The notes under the pieces: generated by a model
Database searches by the model: none
The model's input: the letters and a program-made list of their open reading frames with translations, nothing else
What the model was told of the DNA's origin: nothing
Made by a program: the position numbers and the translations under genes
NCBI RefSeq assembly: GCF_003350545.1
Contig: NZ_QQBA01000004.1
Coordinates: 162,421-226,420, forward strand
Source of the DNA: Flavobacterium glaciei
Lineage (GTDB): Bacteria > Bacteroidota > Bacteroidia > Flavobacteriales > Flavobacteriaceae
Length of the DNA: 64,000 nucleotides
Direction of reading: 5' to 3'
Shown here: positions 18,510 to 27,741 of the stretch, in pieces
How positions within the stretch are numbered: position 1 is the first letter of the stretch
Layout of the letters: each line of letters opens with the position of its first letter

Positions 18510-18959
18510 TTAAGCCATATGATTGCTTAAATCTTTTATTTTTTGGTAGTTTGCTTTTATAGCAGCATGTTGCTCTTTTACCATCATCAGTTGTTCCAAA
18601 GATAAATCTTCAGCTTGAGTTAATGCGTCATCGTAGGTTTCAAGTGCAGCTTCTTCTCCATATTCGCATGAATTGATTATCGCTTTTCTGTCGCTACCTG
18701 TCACTGCAGATTTAATATCCATCCACACTCTAAACAATTTACCTGATGTAGTTGTTCCTTCAGTTGGTGTTCCGCCTAATCTTTTTACTTCTGCAACAAG
18801 ATCTGATTTGCATTTTAAACTCGTTTCAGTAAAATGAGAAAATAATGTTTTCAAATCTGTTTCATCAGCCTCTTTTGAAGCAGTTTCGTACCCTTGGATT
18901 CTATCGTTGTTGATTTGAACTAACGAATTTAATATGTCAATTGATTTTTCAGTGTTCAT
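18510..18959 (-). CDS. PA2169-like four-helix-bundle protein (DUF2383)
   Basis: The 149 residues match the ferritin-like DUF2383 family: N-terminal helix MNTEKSIDILNSLVQINNDRIQGY, the RLGGTPTEGTTTSGKLFRVW loop region and the C-terminal helices with CEYGEEAALETYDDAL. Glu and His positions compatible with a di-metal site are scattered through the four helices. Members are linked with general stress and envelope responses, but no reaction is known. It is transcribed alone, convergent with proC. Confidence 0.87.
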   Translation of the reverse strand: MNTEKSIDILNSLVQINNDRIQGYETASKEADETDLKTLFSHFTETSLKCKSDLVAEVKRLGGTPTEGTTTSGKLFRVWMDIKSAVTGSDRKAIINSCEYGEEAALETYDDALTQAEDLSLEQLMMVKEQHAAIKANYQKIKDLSNHMA

Positions 18960-19187
18960 CTTATTTGTATTTATAGAGTGAATTAATTTTCACTTACACA
19001 AATATCAAGATACTTAGCACCATAAGCTTTACACAATTTTTTTTAAAATTTGTAACATTGACACATTGTTAAGTATTTGACAAACAGAATTTAAAACATG
19101 CTGTAGTGAAAAACTTTAATTCTGAATTCGATGTATTAGTTACGCACATAATACTCTACATCAGGAATCATTTTATAAAATAAATCT

Positions 19188-19195
19188 TATATTTG
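19188..19195 (+). promoter_or_regulatory. -7 promoter element for the Dabb gene
   Basis: TATATTTG matches TAnnTTTG exactly and overlaps the alternative TTG start at 19193, showing that ATG 19208 is the correct start. Confidence 0.5.
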
Positions 19196-19207
19196 AAAAA
19201 AACTATC

Positions 19208-19588
19208 ATGAAAAAACTACTCCTATTAACGTTTATTTTAATTTCAAGTTACACTGTTAACGCCCAACAAAACAAACAAAAACAACTGCTTAGGCATGTG
19301 GTAATGTTTGGTTGGAAACCGGTAACTGATGCAGCTGCAATTGACAAAGTGGTAACAGCATTTGGGAGTTTGGAACATAAAATAAAATTAATCAAAGCGT
19401 ACGAATGGGGTATCAACAACAGCCCTGAAAACTTGAATAATGGTTTAACCCATTGTTTTGTGCTGACTTTTAAGAGTGAAGCGGATAGAGATGCGTATTT
19501 GATTCACCCGGATCACAAAGCTTTTGTGGCTGTTTTGAGTCCGGCACCGGATAAAGTAACTGTAGTTGATTATTGGACGAATAAGTAA
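19208..19588 (+). CDS. Exported Dabb-domain protein (stress-responsive A/B barrel)
   Basis: ATG 19208 gives 126 residues that open MKKLLLLTFILISSYTVNAQ, a signal peptide. The remaining 100 residues form one Dabb domain: LLRHVVMFGWKP, a helix with VTAFGSLEHKI, YEWGINNSPENLNNGLTHCFVLTFKS, the YLIHPDHKAFV motif and VVDYW at the end. These dimeric ferredoxin-like domains occur in stress-responsive proteins and in some enzymes; an exported one has no known reaction. The downstream OM protein starts 41 bases later. Confidence 0.88.
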   Translation: MKKLLLLTFILISSYTVNAQQNKQKQLLRHVVMFGWKPVTDAAAIDKVVTAFGSLEHKIKLIKAYEWGINNSPENLNNGLTHCFVLTFKSEADRDAYLIHPDHKAFVAVLSPAPDKVTVVDYWTNK

Positions 19589-19628
19589 ACAAAAACCGAT
19601 TTAAAAATTAAAGATTATTAAATATAAA

Positions 19629-20225
19629 ATGAAAAGAGTATTAGCAGTCCTGATATTAGCATTTAATCTAAATGTAAACGCCCAAGAAGTAAGTGTTGAA
19701 AAATCAATTTTTGGAATACAAACTGGATTTGGAGTACACACTGGAATTTGGTTCAACAATGAAAGCAAACTTTCAAATAGCATCGCTTTACGAAGTGAAA
19801 TTGGGCTTGAAAAGGATTTTACCGTTGGAGATCATTACGATGGAGCTGGTTTTATTTTGCAACCTGAACTTACAGTAGAGCCAAGATATTATTACAACTT
19901 GGAAAAAAGGAACTCAAAAGGTAAAAAAACAGCCAATAACAGCGGAAACTATATTTCGATTAAAACAAGTTACCATCCGGACTGGTTTGTTATTAATTTA
20001 GCTGATAACGTAACTAAGACAGCTGATTTAGCTATTGTGCCCACTTGGGGTTTAAAACGTCAAATAGGCAATCATTTTACGTATGAAACAGCAGCGGGAT
20101 TTGGATATCGCGTTGTGTATTTAAAAGAGAATTCAATTAATGGTAACGTGCAGAATGTAGACGGAGCATACAATAGAAATCAATACATTCCTTATCTACA
20201 TATAGGAATTGGATATGTTTTTTAG
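19629..20225 (+). CDS. Small outer membrane beta-barrel protein
   Basis: This 198-residue protein begins with a signal peptide MKRVLAVLILAFNLNVNAQ and ends with GIGYVF, an aromatic C-terminus of outer membrane barrels. Alternating strands with glycine-rich turns throughout fit an 8-strand barrel of the PorT/OmpW-like group. I do not recognise a specific family. It follows the Dabb gene on the same strand and is closed by a terminator. Confidence 0.8.
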   Translation: MKRVLAVLILAFNLNVNAQEVSVEKSIFGIQTGFGVHTGIWFNNESKLSNSIALRSEIGLEKDFTVGDHYDGAGFILQPELTVEPRYYYNLEKRNSKGKKTANNSGNYISIKTSYHPDWFVINLADNVTKTADLAIVPTWGLKRQIGNHFTYETAAGFGYRVVYLKENSINGNVQNVDGAYNRNQYIPYLHIGIGYVF

Positions 20226-20273
20226 GGAAAAAGAAAAAACAATAATGGATATCTCATCTTGTTTTATAGAATC

Positions 20274-20302
20274 AAAAAAGGCTGTTTAATACAGCCTTTT
20301 TT
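20274..20302 (+). terminator. Terminator after the small OM protein
   Basis: The perfect stem AAAAAAGGCTGT (20274-20285) / ACAGCCTTTTTT (20291-20302) with a 5-base loop and T-run ends the Dabb-OMP unit. Confidence 0.88.
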
Positions 20303-20444
20303 AATTCTATGTGTATATGATTAAGAGTTGGTTCTTGTCTAGATGTTTTACAATTTTTATTTATAGTTCTAATGGTAAAAAGAAAATTGCAATTAAACAA
20401 ATACTATTACAATTTGCCGTAAAAGTAGACCAAAACTAAAATAG

Positions 20445-21620
20445 TTAATGGTTTTTTACATTTTTAACAGCGAACTTTTTAGTAGGTTTCAAATTAAATT
20501 TTAACCACAAGAAACCAATGGTTCCTGCAATAAATGAAGCAACCAGAATCGCAATTTTAGAATAGGTGATAACTTCTTCGCCATCATTTTTAAAAGCAAG
20601 CAAGGTTATGAAAATAGACATCGTAAATCCTATTCCACCCAGCATTCCAGCGCCCAGAATACTGCTCCATTTTAAATCTCGTGGTAACGTACAAATCCCT
20701 AGACTCACGGCAAGGAACGAAAATAACCATATTCCCAATGGTTTTCCTACCACAAGACCCAGCATAATTCCAATCGTGTTAGGATGATTTAGTCCCTCAT
20801 GCCAATCAGTGTTTATGGCAATACATGTATTTGCTACAGCAAATAAAGGAAGGATAAAAAACGCTACCGGGTTGTGTAAAAAATGCTGTAATCGGTACGA
20901 AGATGTTTTTTTGCCCCCATTTCCAAACGGAATTACAAAGGCCAATAATACACCTGTTATCGTAGCGTGAACTCCTGAATTTAGCATGAAATACCACATT
21001 GCAGCACCACCTATTAAATAGGGAATAAGACTGTGTACTTTTCTTCGGTTCAGTATAAACAAACCACCCATAATAGCAAAAGCAATGAATAAATTCACAT
21101 ACGCAATAGTATCCGTATAAAAAATCGCAATTACCATGATAGCACCTAAATCATCAATCACGGCAAGTGCTGTCAAAAAAACTTTCAGTGATGTAGGTAC
21201 GCGATTTCCTAAAAGAGATAAAATACCAATTGCAAAAGCAATATCAGTCGCCATAGGGATTCCTGCACCGTTTTGTGTGATAGTTCCAAAATTCAACAAT
21301 AAAAAGATTCCTGCTGGAACAACCATGCCTCCAAAGGCACCAAAAATAGGTAATGCTGCATTTTTTATGCTGGATAATTCTCCTTGGTAAATTTCTCGTT
21401 CTAATTCTAATCCAATGAGGAGAAAAAAGATAGTCATTAACCCATCATTAATCCAGTGCGTAATGGAATGACTTCCAATATTAGTTTCCCAAAAAGCGAT
21501 ATACTCGGTTTGAATGGATGAATTAGCTAATAAAAGAGAGAGTATTGTAACAAATAGTAATAAGAGTCCGCCTGCTTTTTCACTTTCAAAAAAAGCTTTA
21601 AATGTTTTTGTCAATTTCAT
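20445..21620 (-). CDS. nhaA: Na+/H+ antiporter NhaA
   Basis: The 391 residues give about eleven transmembrane helices. The ion-binding aspartate pair appears in FLTALAVIDDLGAIMVIAIF, and the N-terminal GLMTIFFLLIGLELEREI and MATDIAFAIGILSLLG segments are typical of NhaA. It exchanges internal Na+ for external H+ and helps in salt and alkaline tolerance. It is transcribed alone, divergent from the dehydrogenase-VOC gene. Confidence 0.96.
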   Translation of the reverse strand: MKLTKTFKAFFESEKAGGLLLLFVTILSLLLANSSIQTEYIAFWETNIGSHSITHWINDGLMTIFFLLIGLELEREIYQGELSSIKNAALPIFGAFGGMVVPAGIFLLLNFGTITQNGAGIPMATDIAFAIGILSLLGNRVPTSLKVFLTALAVIDDLGAIMVIAIFYTDTIAYVNLFIAFAIMGGLFILNRRKVHSLIPYLIGGAAMWYFMLNSGVHATITGVLLAFVIPFGNGGKKTSSYRLQHFLHNPVAFFILPLFAVANTCIAINTDWHEGLNHPNTIGIMLGLVVGKPLGIWLFSFLAVSLGICTLPRDLKWSSILGAGMLGGIGFTMSIFITLLAFKNDGEEVITYSKIAILVASFIAGTIGFLWLKFNLKPTKKFAVKNVKNH

Positions 21621-21765
21621 TTTTGGATTTTCATTTATTATAAACAGAAGGTTGATAACAAAAAATTATTAAGCGCTAATTTACGATTTTAAGCGCTAAT
21701 ATCCTCCGATAAATCAATAAACCGTAATTTTTTTGTTAATTTGAAGTATCAAAAACTGAATAATT

Positions 21766-23115
21766 ATGGACATCAAAATCCTTCACATAGACAGCAATCA
21801 TCCCGTACTTTGGGATCAATTACAGCATTCCGGGTTTATAAACCACAGTGATTTTACTTCGTCAAAAGAAGAAATTGAAGCTAAAATTAATGAATATCAG
21901 GGTGTTGTAATTCGTAGTAGGTTTAAAATTGATAAAACTTTCTTGGACAAAGCGACTAATTTGCAATTCATCGCGCGCGTTGGAGCCGGATTAGAAAGTA
22001 TCGATTGCGATTATGCAACGTCCAGAAACGTCACGCTTATTGCAGCTCCAGAAGGAAATAGAAATGCTGTTGCCGAACATACATTAGGAATGATTTTGTC
22101 ACTTTTTAATAAATTGAATCAAGCCGACAGTGAGATACGAGCAGGTCATTGGAATCGAGAAAGTAATCGCGGTCATGAGTTGGATGGCAAAACAGTGGGA
22201 ATTATTGGTTACGGGAATATGGGAAAATCTTTTGCCAAAAAACTCCGTGGTTTTGATGTCAAAGTGTTGTGTTATGATATTCAGGAAAATGTAGGCGATG
22301 CTAATGCGAAGCAGGTTTCATTAGCAGAATTTCAAGAAAAAGTGGATGTACTGAGTCTACACATACCTTGGACTCCCGAAACGGATAAAATGGTTGATGC
22401 TGATTTCATCAATGGTTTTGCAAAACCTTTTTGGATTATCAATACCTCTCGCGGTAAGAACATTGTCACTGCTGATTTGGTTGCGGCTATGCAACCCGGT
22501 AAAATTCTTGGAGCAGGTTTAGATGTTTTAGAATATGAGAAGTTGTCTTTTGAAACCCTTTTTCAAGATAAAAACACACCAGAGGCTTTTCAATATTTGT
22601 TGAAGGCGAAGAATGTAATCTTGAGTCCCCATATTGCCGGCTGGACATTTGAAAGCCATGAAAGATTAGCGCAAGTCATAGTTGATAAAATTAAAGTGAA
22701 GTATTTTGGTCAAGCCAAAGTTGAAGCGTCGGAGCAACGGGTTACGGGAATTGGCGGTTTCTTTTTTAAATCAAAAAATCCCAAAGAATTGGTGGCTTGG
22801 TACGGAAAACATTTGGGTTTAAAAACAGATCAATATGGTTCTACTTTTTGGTGGAAAGACAAAGAAGGAAATGATTGCTCAACCCAGTGGTCGCCATTTG
22901 CGGAGGACACTACTTATTTTGCTCCAAGCGAAAAACAGTTCATGCAAAATTTCCGAGTGCATGATTTAGAGAATGTTATAAAAAAATTATCGGAGGAAGG
23001 TGTAACAATTGTGGGTGATATGGAGACTTATGAGTATGGAAAATTTGGTTGGATACTAGATTCCGAAGGAAATAAAATTGAACTTTGGGAGCCAGTTGAC
23101 ACCGCATTTCAATAA
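21766..23115 (+). CDS. D-2-hydroxyacid dehydrogenase fused to a VOC (glyoxalase-like) domain
   Basis: The 449 residues hold two parts. Residues 1-315 form a D-isomer 2-hydroxyacid dehydrogenase like SerA: NAD-binding GIIGYGNMGKSFAKKL near 145-160, catalytic Arg in INTSRG, Glu in LDVLEYE and His in LSPHIAGWT. Residues about 323-446 are a single VOC module starting GIGGFFFKSKNPKELVAWY and ending GWILDSEGNKIELWEPVD, with no stop or frameshift between them. The dehydrogenase probably reduces a 2-keto acid; the VOC half may bind a related substrate or metal. Related Flavobacterium dehydrogenases usually end near residue 315. Confidence 0.9.
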   Translation: MDIKILHIDSNHPVLWDQLQHSGFINHSDFTSSKEEIEAKINEYQGVVIRSRFKIDKTFLDKATNLQFIARVGAGLESIDCDYATSRNVTLIAAPEGNRNAVAEHTLGMILSLFNKLNQADSEIRAGHWNRESNRGHELDGKTVGIIGYGNMGKSFAKKLRGFDVKVLCYDIQENVGDANAKQVSLAEFQEKVDVLSLHIPWTPETDKMVDADFINGFAKPFWIINTSRGKNIVTADLVAAMQPGKILGAGLDVLEYEKLSFETLFQDKNTPEAFQYLLKAKNVILSPHIAGWTFESHERLAQVIVDKIKVKYFGQAKVEASEQRVTGIGGFFFKSKNPKELVAWYGKHLGLKTDQYGSTFWWKDKEGNDCSTQWSPFAEDTTYFAPSEKQFMQNFRVHDLENVIKKLSEEGVTIVGDMETYEYGKFGWILDSEGNKIELWEPVDTAFQ

Positions 23116-23160
23116 CCTAAAACTTAAAACCAATACAAAACAAACTTATAGCTAGAACTT

Positions 23161-23442
23161 ATGGAAAACCAAAAACACGAACATTGGAACAATCCAAAGC
23201 CTGTTCAACAAGATAACAAAAAAATTGCTGCAGGTCTACTTGCGATATTATTAGGACCTCTCGCAATACATAAATTCCTTTTGGGATATACCACAGTAGG
23301 GATTATCTGGTTAGTGATAAGTCTTTGTACTTGTGGAACGGTAACTGGTTTGTTAGGATTAATTGAAGGAATTATCTATTTGACCAAATCTGACGAAGAG
23401 TTTTACCAAACGTATCAAGTTGGAAAAAAAGCTTGGTTCTAA
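23161..23442 (+). CDS. TM2-domain membrane protein
   Basis: This 93-residue protein has a polar N-terminus of about 20 residues, then a TM2 domain: KIAAGLLAILLGPLAIHKFLLGY with the conserved G...HKFYLG signature, followed by a second helix and LIEGIIYLTKSDEEF. It has two transmembrane helices. Function in bacteria is not established. A terminator follows immediately. Confidence 0.88.
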   Translation: MENQKHEHWNNPKPVQQDNKKIAAGLLAILLGPLAIHKFLLGYTTVGIIWLVISLCTCGTVTGLLGLIEGIIYLTKSDEEFYQTYQVGKKAWF

Positions 23443-23448
23443 AACATA

Positions 23449-23491
23449 AAAAATCCCGTCTCGTCTTTTTAGGACCCGACGGGATTTTTTT
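23449..23491 (+). terminator. Terminator after the TM2 gene
   Basis: AAAAATCCCGTC (23449-23460) pairs with GACGGGATTTTT (23478-23489), followed by T; it lies between the TM2 gene and convergent olsF and can serve both. Confidence 0.85.
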
Positions 23492-23552
23492 GTTTTCTAA
23501 TTTTTTTGATATAAATTTCAAGAACTAATTGCAGTTTGCTATAACAACGAAA

Positions 23553-25355
23553 TTAATCTTCTTTCTCGGTAAGTTTACGTTCTAGTTCAGCCTGAAATTC
23601 TTCCATTACTGGTTTCATCGTGCTCTCTGGAATATCTGCAATTCTGATGTACATTAATCCATCTACAGCATTGTTAAAAAGTGGATCTACATTAAAAGCA
23701 ACCACTTTTGCATTTTGTTTGATGTATTTTTTAATCAAAACTGGCAAACGCAAACTTCCAGGTTCCAGTTCATCGATGATTTTATCAAACTTATTCAAAT
23801 CAGATTCGGCTTCATCAAAAATGAAATCTTTGTCCGCATCTTTTAGTTTTACTTTATACGCTTTCTTAGGGTGAATGTACTGCGCAATATATGGATCATA
23901 GTAATTTGATTTCATGAATTCAATCATCAGTGATTTCGAAAAATCTGAAAATTGATTGCTTATACTTACACCACCCAGTAAAAATTTATGTTCTGGGTAA
24001 CGTAATGTTGTGTGCATAATCCCTTTCCAAAGCAGGAAAAGAGGCATTGGTTTTTGCTGGTATTCTTTGATGATAAAGGCGCGACCCATTTCTATGGATT
24101 TGTGCATCATATCATATAATTCAGGTTCAAATCGGAATAAGTCGTTGAGGTAGAAACCATTTATGCCATATTTAGGATAGATTTCTGAACCCAATCCCAT
24201 TCGGTAGGCACCAGCAATTTTATTGGCTTCATTATCCCATAAAAACAAGTGATGGTAATATTGATCGTGTTTGTCTAAATCAATGGATTCATTAGTTCCT
24301 TCGCCTACTTCACGAAAAGTTATTTCTCGAAGACGTCCTATTTCATGCAGAATATTGGGGATTTTTTTTGCTTCTGCAAGAAACACTTCGTAATTTTTAC
24401 TTTGCAAAAGGCGACAATCCGTACTTCGCAATGCATCTACTTCTTTGGTCATTTTGTCCTGACTTGCGGGAGTTACAATTTTCTTAGGACTTTTAGGAAG
24501 TTTTAAATTTGGAGGCGTAAGTAATTTACTTTCTTTCTCGAAAGGATTAGCGAGCATGTAGGTTTTCTTTCTTAAAAACTCAGAATATTCTTCAATAGTT
24601 GCATGTTCGTTTTGTTCGCTTACTGAAATGGGTTTGCCAATACGCACTTTAATCACGCGTCGTTTCTGGCTAAACACTTCCGAAGGTAATTTTGCAGTTC
24701 TAAAAGTGCCACTTATTTTAGAAAGCAAATAAAATAACCGACTGTTTTTTGCATGAAAATAAATAGGAACAACAGGAACTTGGGCTTTTCTAATGACTTT
24801 AATTGCACCTTCTTCCCAAGGTTTGTCGACCATTAATTTTCCGTCCTTATAAGTAGAAACTTCTCCAGCAGGAAACATTCCCAATGGTTTTCCATCGCTT
24901 AAATGACGAAGGGTTTCTTTGATTCCCACCACGCTAGATTTAGCATCCTTATGATTTTCAAAAGGATTTACAGGCATGATATATTTTTTGAGAGGCTCAA
25001 TACGGTGCAAAAGAAAATTAGCGATGATTTTGAAATTTGGTTCTCTTTCAAGCATTAATTTCAATAATAAAACACCGTCAATTCCTCCCAGCGGATGATT
25101 TGAAATGGTGATATAAGCGCCCTCTTTAGGTATTCTTTTTAGATCCTCTTCGGGAATTTCGAATTTTATTTGTAGGTCATCTAATATCCCATTTAAAAAT
25201 GCAACATCTTTTAACTGTTTATTTCTGTCGTATACTTTGTTTAAGGTAGAGATTTTTAGCACCTTCATTAGTATCCAGCCAGAAAAAGTCCCTAGGACTC
25301 CGTACTTATCTGCATTTATTGCCTTTGCAACTTCTTTCGCGGTTACTAAACCCAT
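23553..25355 (-). CDS. olsF: Bifunctional ornithine-lipid acyltransferase OlsF-like
   Basis: ATG 25355 gives 600 residues; the longer ORF start at 25406 lies upstream of the -7 element. Residues about 80-290 are a PlsC-type glycerolipid acyltransferase with SNHPLGGIDG (the histidine and aspartate are five residues apart rather than the usual four), MFPAGEVSTYKDGKL and PVVPIYFHAKNSR. Residues about 330-600 are an OlsB-like N-acyltransferase (GNAT-like) with GEGTNESIDLDKHD, AGAYRMGLG and YFNDLFRF-type segments. OlsF of Serratia and Flavobacterium makes ornithine lipids by both acylation steps in one protein. It could also be an unassigned lipid acyltransferase. Confidence 0.85.
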   Translation of the reverse strand: MGLVTAKEVAKAINADKYGVLGTFSGWILMKVLKISTLNKVYDRNKQLKDVAFLNGILDDLQIKFEIPEEDLKRIPKEGAYITISNHPLGGIDGVLLLKLMLEREPNFKIIANFLLHRIEPLKKYIMPVNPFENHKDAKSSVVGIKETLRHLSDGKPLGMFPAGEVSTYKDGKLMVDKPWEEGAIKVIRKAQVPVVPIYFHAKNSRLFYLLSKISGTFRTAKLPSEVFSQKRRVIKVRIGKPISVSEQNEHATIEEYSEFLRKKTYMLANPFEKESKLLTPPNLKLPKSPKKIVTPASQDKMTKEVDALRSTDCRLLQSKNYEVFLAEAKKIPNILHEIGRLREITFREVGEGTNESIDLDKHDQYYHHLFLWDNEANKIAGAYRMGLGSEIYPKYGINGFYLNDLFRFEPELYDMMHKSIEMGRAFIIKEYQQKPMPLFLLWKGIMHTTLRYPEHKFLLGGVSISNQFSDFSKSLMIEFMKSNYYDPYIAQYIHPKKAYKVKLKDADKDFIFDEAESDLNKFDKIIDELEPGSLRLPVLIKKYIKQNAKVVAFNVDPLFNNAVDGLMYIRIADIPESTMKPVMEEFQAELERKLTEKED

Positions 25356-25384
25356 GTATTTTTTTGTTTTTTTAGAGCAAGAAA

Positions 25385-25392
25385 CAAAGATA
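25385..25392 (-). promoter_or_regulatory. -7 promoter element of olsF
   Basis: Read on the reverse strand the bases give TATCTTTG, an exact TAnnTTTG match 30 bases before ATG 25355. Confidence 0.5.
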
Positions 25393-25444
25393 GCAAAAAA
25401 CTCCATTTTCTCTATTTTTATGAATCAAACTTCTACTTTTTTGT

Positions 25445-25452
25445 TACATTTG
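25445..25452 (+). promoter_or_regulatory. -7 promoter element of xth
   Basis: TACATTTG matches TAnnTTTG exactly 20 bases before the xth ATG; it is divergent from the olsF element. Confidence 0.5.
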
Positions 25453-25471
25453 GAAATCAAAAAATACTTTA

Positions 25472-26233
25472 ATGAGAATTATTTCATACAACGTAAACGG
25501 AATCAGAGCAGCCATTTCAAAAGGATTTATCGACTGGTTGCAACACGCAAATCCGGATATTATTTGTCTTCAAGAAATTAAGGCATCCGAAGATCAAATT
25601 CCGGTAGACGATATCGCTAAAGCCGGATATCCATACCAATATTACTATCCAGCAACAAAAAAAGGATATAGCGGCGTAGCCATTCTATCTAAAATTAAAC
25701 CTAATAAAGTTGTTCATGGCACTGGAATTCATCACATGGATTTTGAAGGAAGAAACCTTCGTGCTGACTTTGATGATTTTTCTGTGATGAGTTTGTACCT
25801 GCCATCGGGCACAAATATTGATCGGTTAGGCCATAAATTCACGTTCATGGATGATTTTCAAAAATATATTGACGAACTCAAAAAAGAAACGCCAAATCTA
25901 ATAATTTGCGGGGATTACAACATTTGCCACGAGGCAATCGACATTCATGATCCTATCCGAAACAAAAATGTTTCCGGTTTTTTACCACAGGAAAGAACTT
26001 GGCTCGACGGATTCATGAAATCAGGTTTTGTGGATAGTTTTCGCCATTTCAATAGTGAACCGCACCAATATACATGGTGGAGTTATCGTGCGGGAGCCAG
26101 AGGAAACAATAAAGGTTGGCGCATCGATTACAATTTAGTCAGCGATTCTTTAAAACATAAATTGAAAAGAGCCGTTATTTTATCGGATGCCGTGCACTCA
26201 GATCATTGTCCAATTTTAGTGGAATTAGAGTAA
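25472..26233 (+). CDS. xth: Exodeoxyribonuclease III family AP endonuclease
   Basis: The 253 residues match ExoIII/Xth: MRIISYNVNGIRAA, the metal-binding Glu in DIICLQEIKA, LYLPSGTN, ICGDYNICH with the catalytic Asp and Asn, WWSYRAGARGNNKGWRIDYNL, and the final SDHCPI with Asp-His. It cleaves at abasic sites and has 3'-phosphodiesterase and exonuclease activity in base excision repair. It is monocistronic and divergent from olsF. Confidence 0.96.
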   Translation: MRIISYNVNGIRAAISKGFIDWLQHANPDIICLQEIKASEDQIPVDDIAKAGYPYQYYYPATKKGYSGVAILSKIKPNKVVHGTGIHHMDFEGRNLRADFDDFSVMSLYLPSGTNIDRLGHKFTFMDDFQKYIDELKKETPNLIICGDYNICHEAIDIHDPIRNKNVSGFLPQERTWLDGFMKSGFVDSFRHFNSEPHQYTWWSYRAGARGNNKGWRIDYNLVSDSLKHKLKRAVILSDAVHSDHCPILVELE

Positions 26234-26344
26234 AATTTTCAGGAGCTATTTACTTAGTCAGTTCGCTTCTTTTGTGTTCCGCTTTACTCTGCAAATGAAA
26301 TTCAATGAACAACAAAACAAAATACTAACCTGGTGAAGTAATCT

Positions 26345-26373
26345 TGTTTTTTTGAAGAAAAAATAACAAGAAA
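26345..26373. repeat. Imperfect hairpin in the xth-OmpA lipoprotein gap
   Basis: CTTGTTTTTTT and AAAAAATAACAAG form an imperfect stem around GAAG within the 274-base gap. It resembles the hairpin of the repeat at 8070-8152 in layout and may be a degraded copy. It lacks a GC-rich stem. Confidence 0.35.
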
Positions 26374-26507
26374 TTTAGTTTCAAGCGAAGTTCACTGAAC
26401 TCCGCTGAAAATAGAAATTAAGTGAAGTAATCGGGGGTAGGGCATTCGGATTCAGTTTAAATTTTTAGGTTCAAAACAACATTCAAAATAACATAAATAC
26501 TATCAAA

Positions 26508-27449
26508 ATGATTAAAAGAGTTTCCATCGCGTTATTGATATTGTCGCTTTCAACTTCCTGTGTTTCCAAGAAGATATACAACGACTTAGAAAATAAGTAC
26601 GCCGATTCCAAAAAAGAAAACAGAAGTTTAGCAGATGAAAATGCCGATTTGCTAAAAGCTAAAAACCAATTAGAATTAGACCGCGACGGTTTAAAAACTG
26701 ATTTGGGTAAATCCAAAGCCGAACTGGATAAATTGAAAGCAGATTACGCCGCAGCTCAAAATAAATTCAAAGTCTTACAGGATTCCTATGCAGCTTTAGA
26801 AAAAAATAGTGGAGATGCTTTGCAAAGTAACATGAAGAAAAACCGTGATTTGCTGGAGCAATTAGATGAAAAAGGAAAAGCGTTGGCATTAGAACAAGAC
26901 CGATTGAGCAAAAGCGCACAACGTTTGCAAGAGCTAGAAGATTTGATTGCCGCCAAAGAAGCGAGCATGAAAAAACTAAAAGAAACCTTGTCCAAAGCCT
27001 TGAATAGTTTTGAAGGAAAAGGCTTGACCGTGCAACAAAAAAACGGGAAAGTATATGTTTCTATGGAGAATAAACTACTATTCAATTCTGGAAGTTGGGC
27101 CGTAGGTTCCGAAGGAAAAAAAGCAGTTGTAGAATTGGCAAAAGTTTTGGGTGACAATCCGGAAATTTCAGTTTTAATTGAAGGTCATACGGATGATGAT
27201 GCTTTTACAGCTTCGGGTCCAATTGCGGATAACTGGGATTTATCAACCAAAAGAGCAACAGCAATTGTAGCAATTTTAAGTGAAAACAAAAAAATCAATA
27301 AGGAAAATCTAACCGCTGCCGGACGAGGAGAATTTTCACCCTTAGGAAGCAATGCAACTGCTGAAGGAAAAGCGAAGAACCGTAGAATCGAAATCATATT
27401 AACCCCAAGATTAGATGAAATTGCCGAAATGTTGAATGAGATAAATTAA
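26508..27449 (+). CDS. OmpA-family lipoprotein with coiled coil
   Basis: The 313 residues open MIKRVSIALLILSLSTSCVS, a lipoprotein signal with cysteine 18. Residues about 25-170 are a long coiled coil rich in Leu, Lys and Glu (ENKYADSKKENRSLADENAD). Residues about 185-305 form an OmpA C-terminal domain with LLFNSGSWAVGSEGKKAV, LIEGHTDDDAF, NWDLSTKRATAIVAIL, GRGEFSPLGSNAT and KNRRIEIILTP. It should link the outer membrane to peptidoglycan. It is monocistronic, with tandem repeats in the gap downstream. Confidence 0.92.
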   Translation: MIKRVSIALLILSLSTSCVSKKIYNDLENKYADSKKENRSLADENADLLKAKNQLELDRDGLKTDLGKSKAELDKLKADYAAAQNKFKVLQDSYAALEKNSGDALQSNMKKNRDLLEQLDEKGKALALEQDRLSKSAQRLQELEDLIAAKEASMKKLKETLSKALNSFEGKGLTVQQKNGKVYVSMENKLLFNSGSWAVGSEGKKAVVELAKVLGDNPEISVLIEGHTDDDAFTASGPIADNWDLSTKRATAIVAILSENKKINKENLTAAGRGEFSPLGSNATAEGKAKNRRIEIILTPRLDEIAEMLNEIN

Positions 27450-27530
27450 AAAGAAGCAAAGTTTTAAAGAAGCAAAGGTTCAGAGTATGTGCTTTGGACC
27501 TTTCTGTTTTTTAGTACAAGATATTTTGTA

Positions 27531-27730
27531 AAACATCCAAAATTTATAATTTTCACCATTTAGGAATTAAGAAAATTAAGTGTTGATTCTTAATGAAACT
27601 TAATCTCTTAATGGTTTTAAAAAAAAAAATTTTTTTCGAAAAATATCCAAAATCAACAAGGTTCATCATTAAGGAATTAAGAGAATTAAGCGTTGATTAT
27701 TAATGAAGCTTAATTTCTTAATGGTTTAAA
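27531..27730. repeat. Two 90-bp tandem repeat units with a 110-bp period
   Basis: Copy 1 is 27531-27620 and copy 2 is 27641-27730. By hand comparison 76 of 90 positions agree without gaps. Each unit is itself roughly palindromic, with GAATTAAG on the left and CTTAAT on the right, so it can fold into a hairpin. I find no ORF. Confidence 0.75.
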
Positions 27731-27741
27731 AAAACTATTCT

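Noticed and set aside
27531..27730. CRISPR-like array
   Set aside because: Only two long imperfect palindromic units with a 20-bp spacer and no cas genes nearby.
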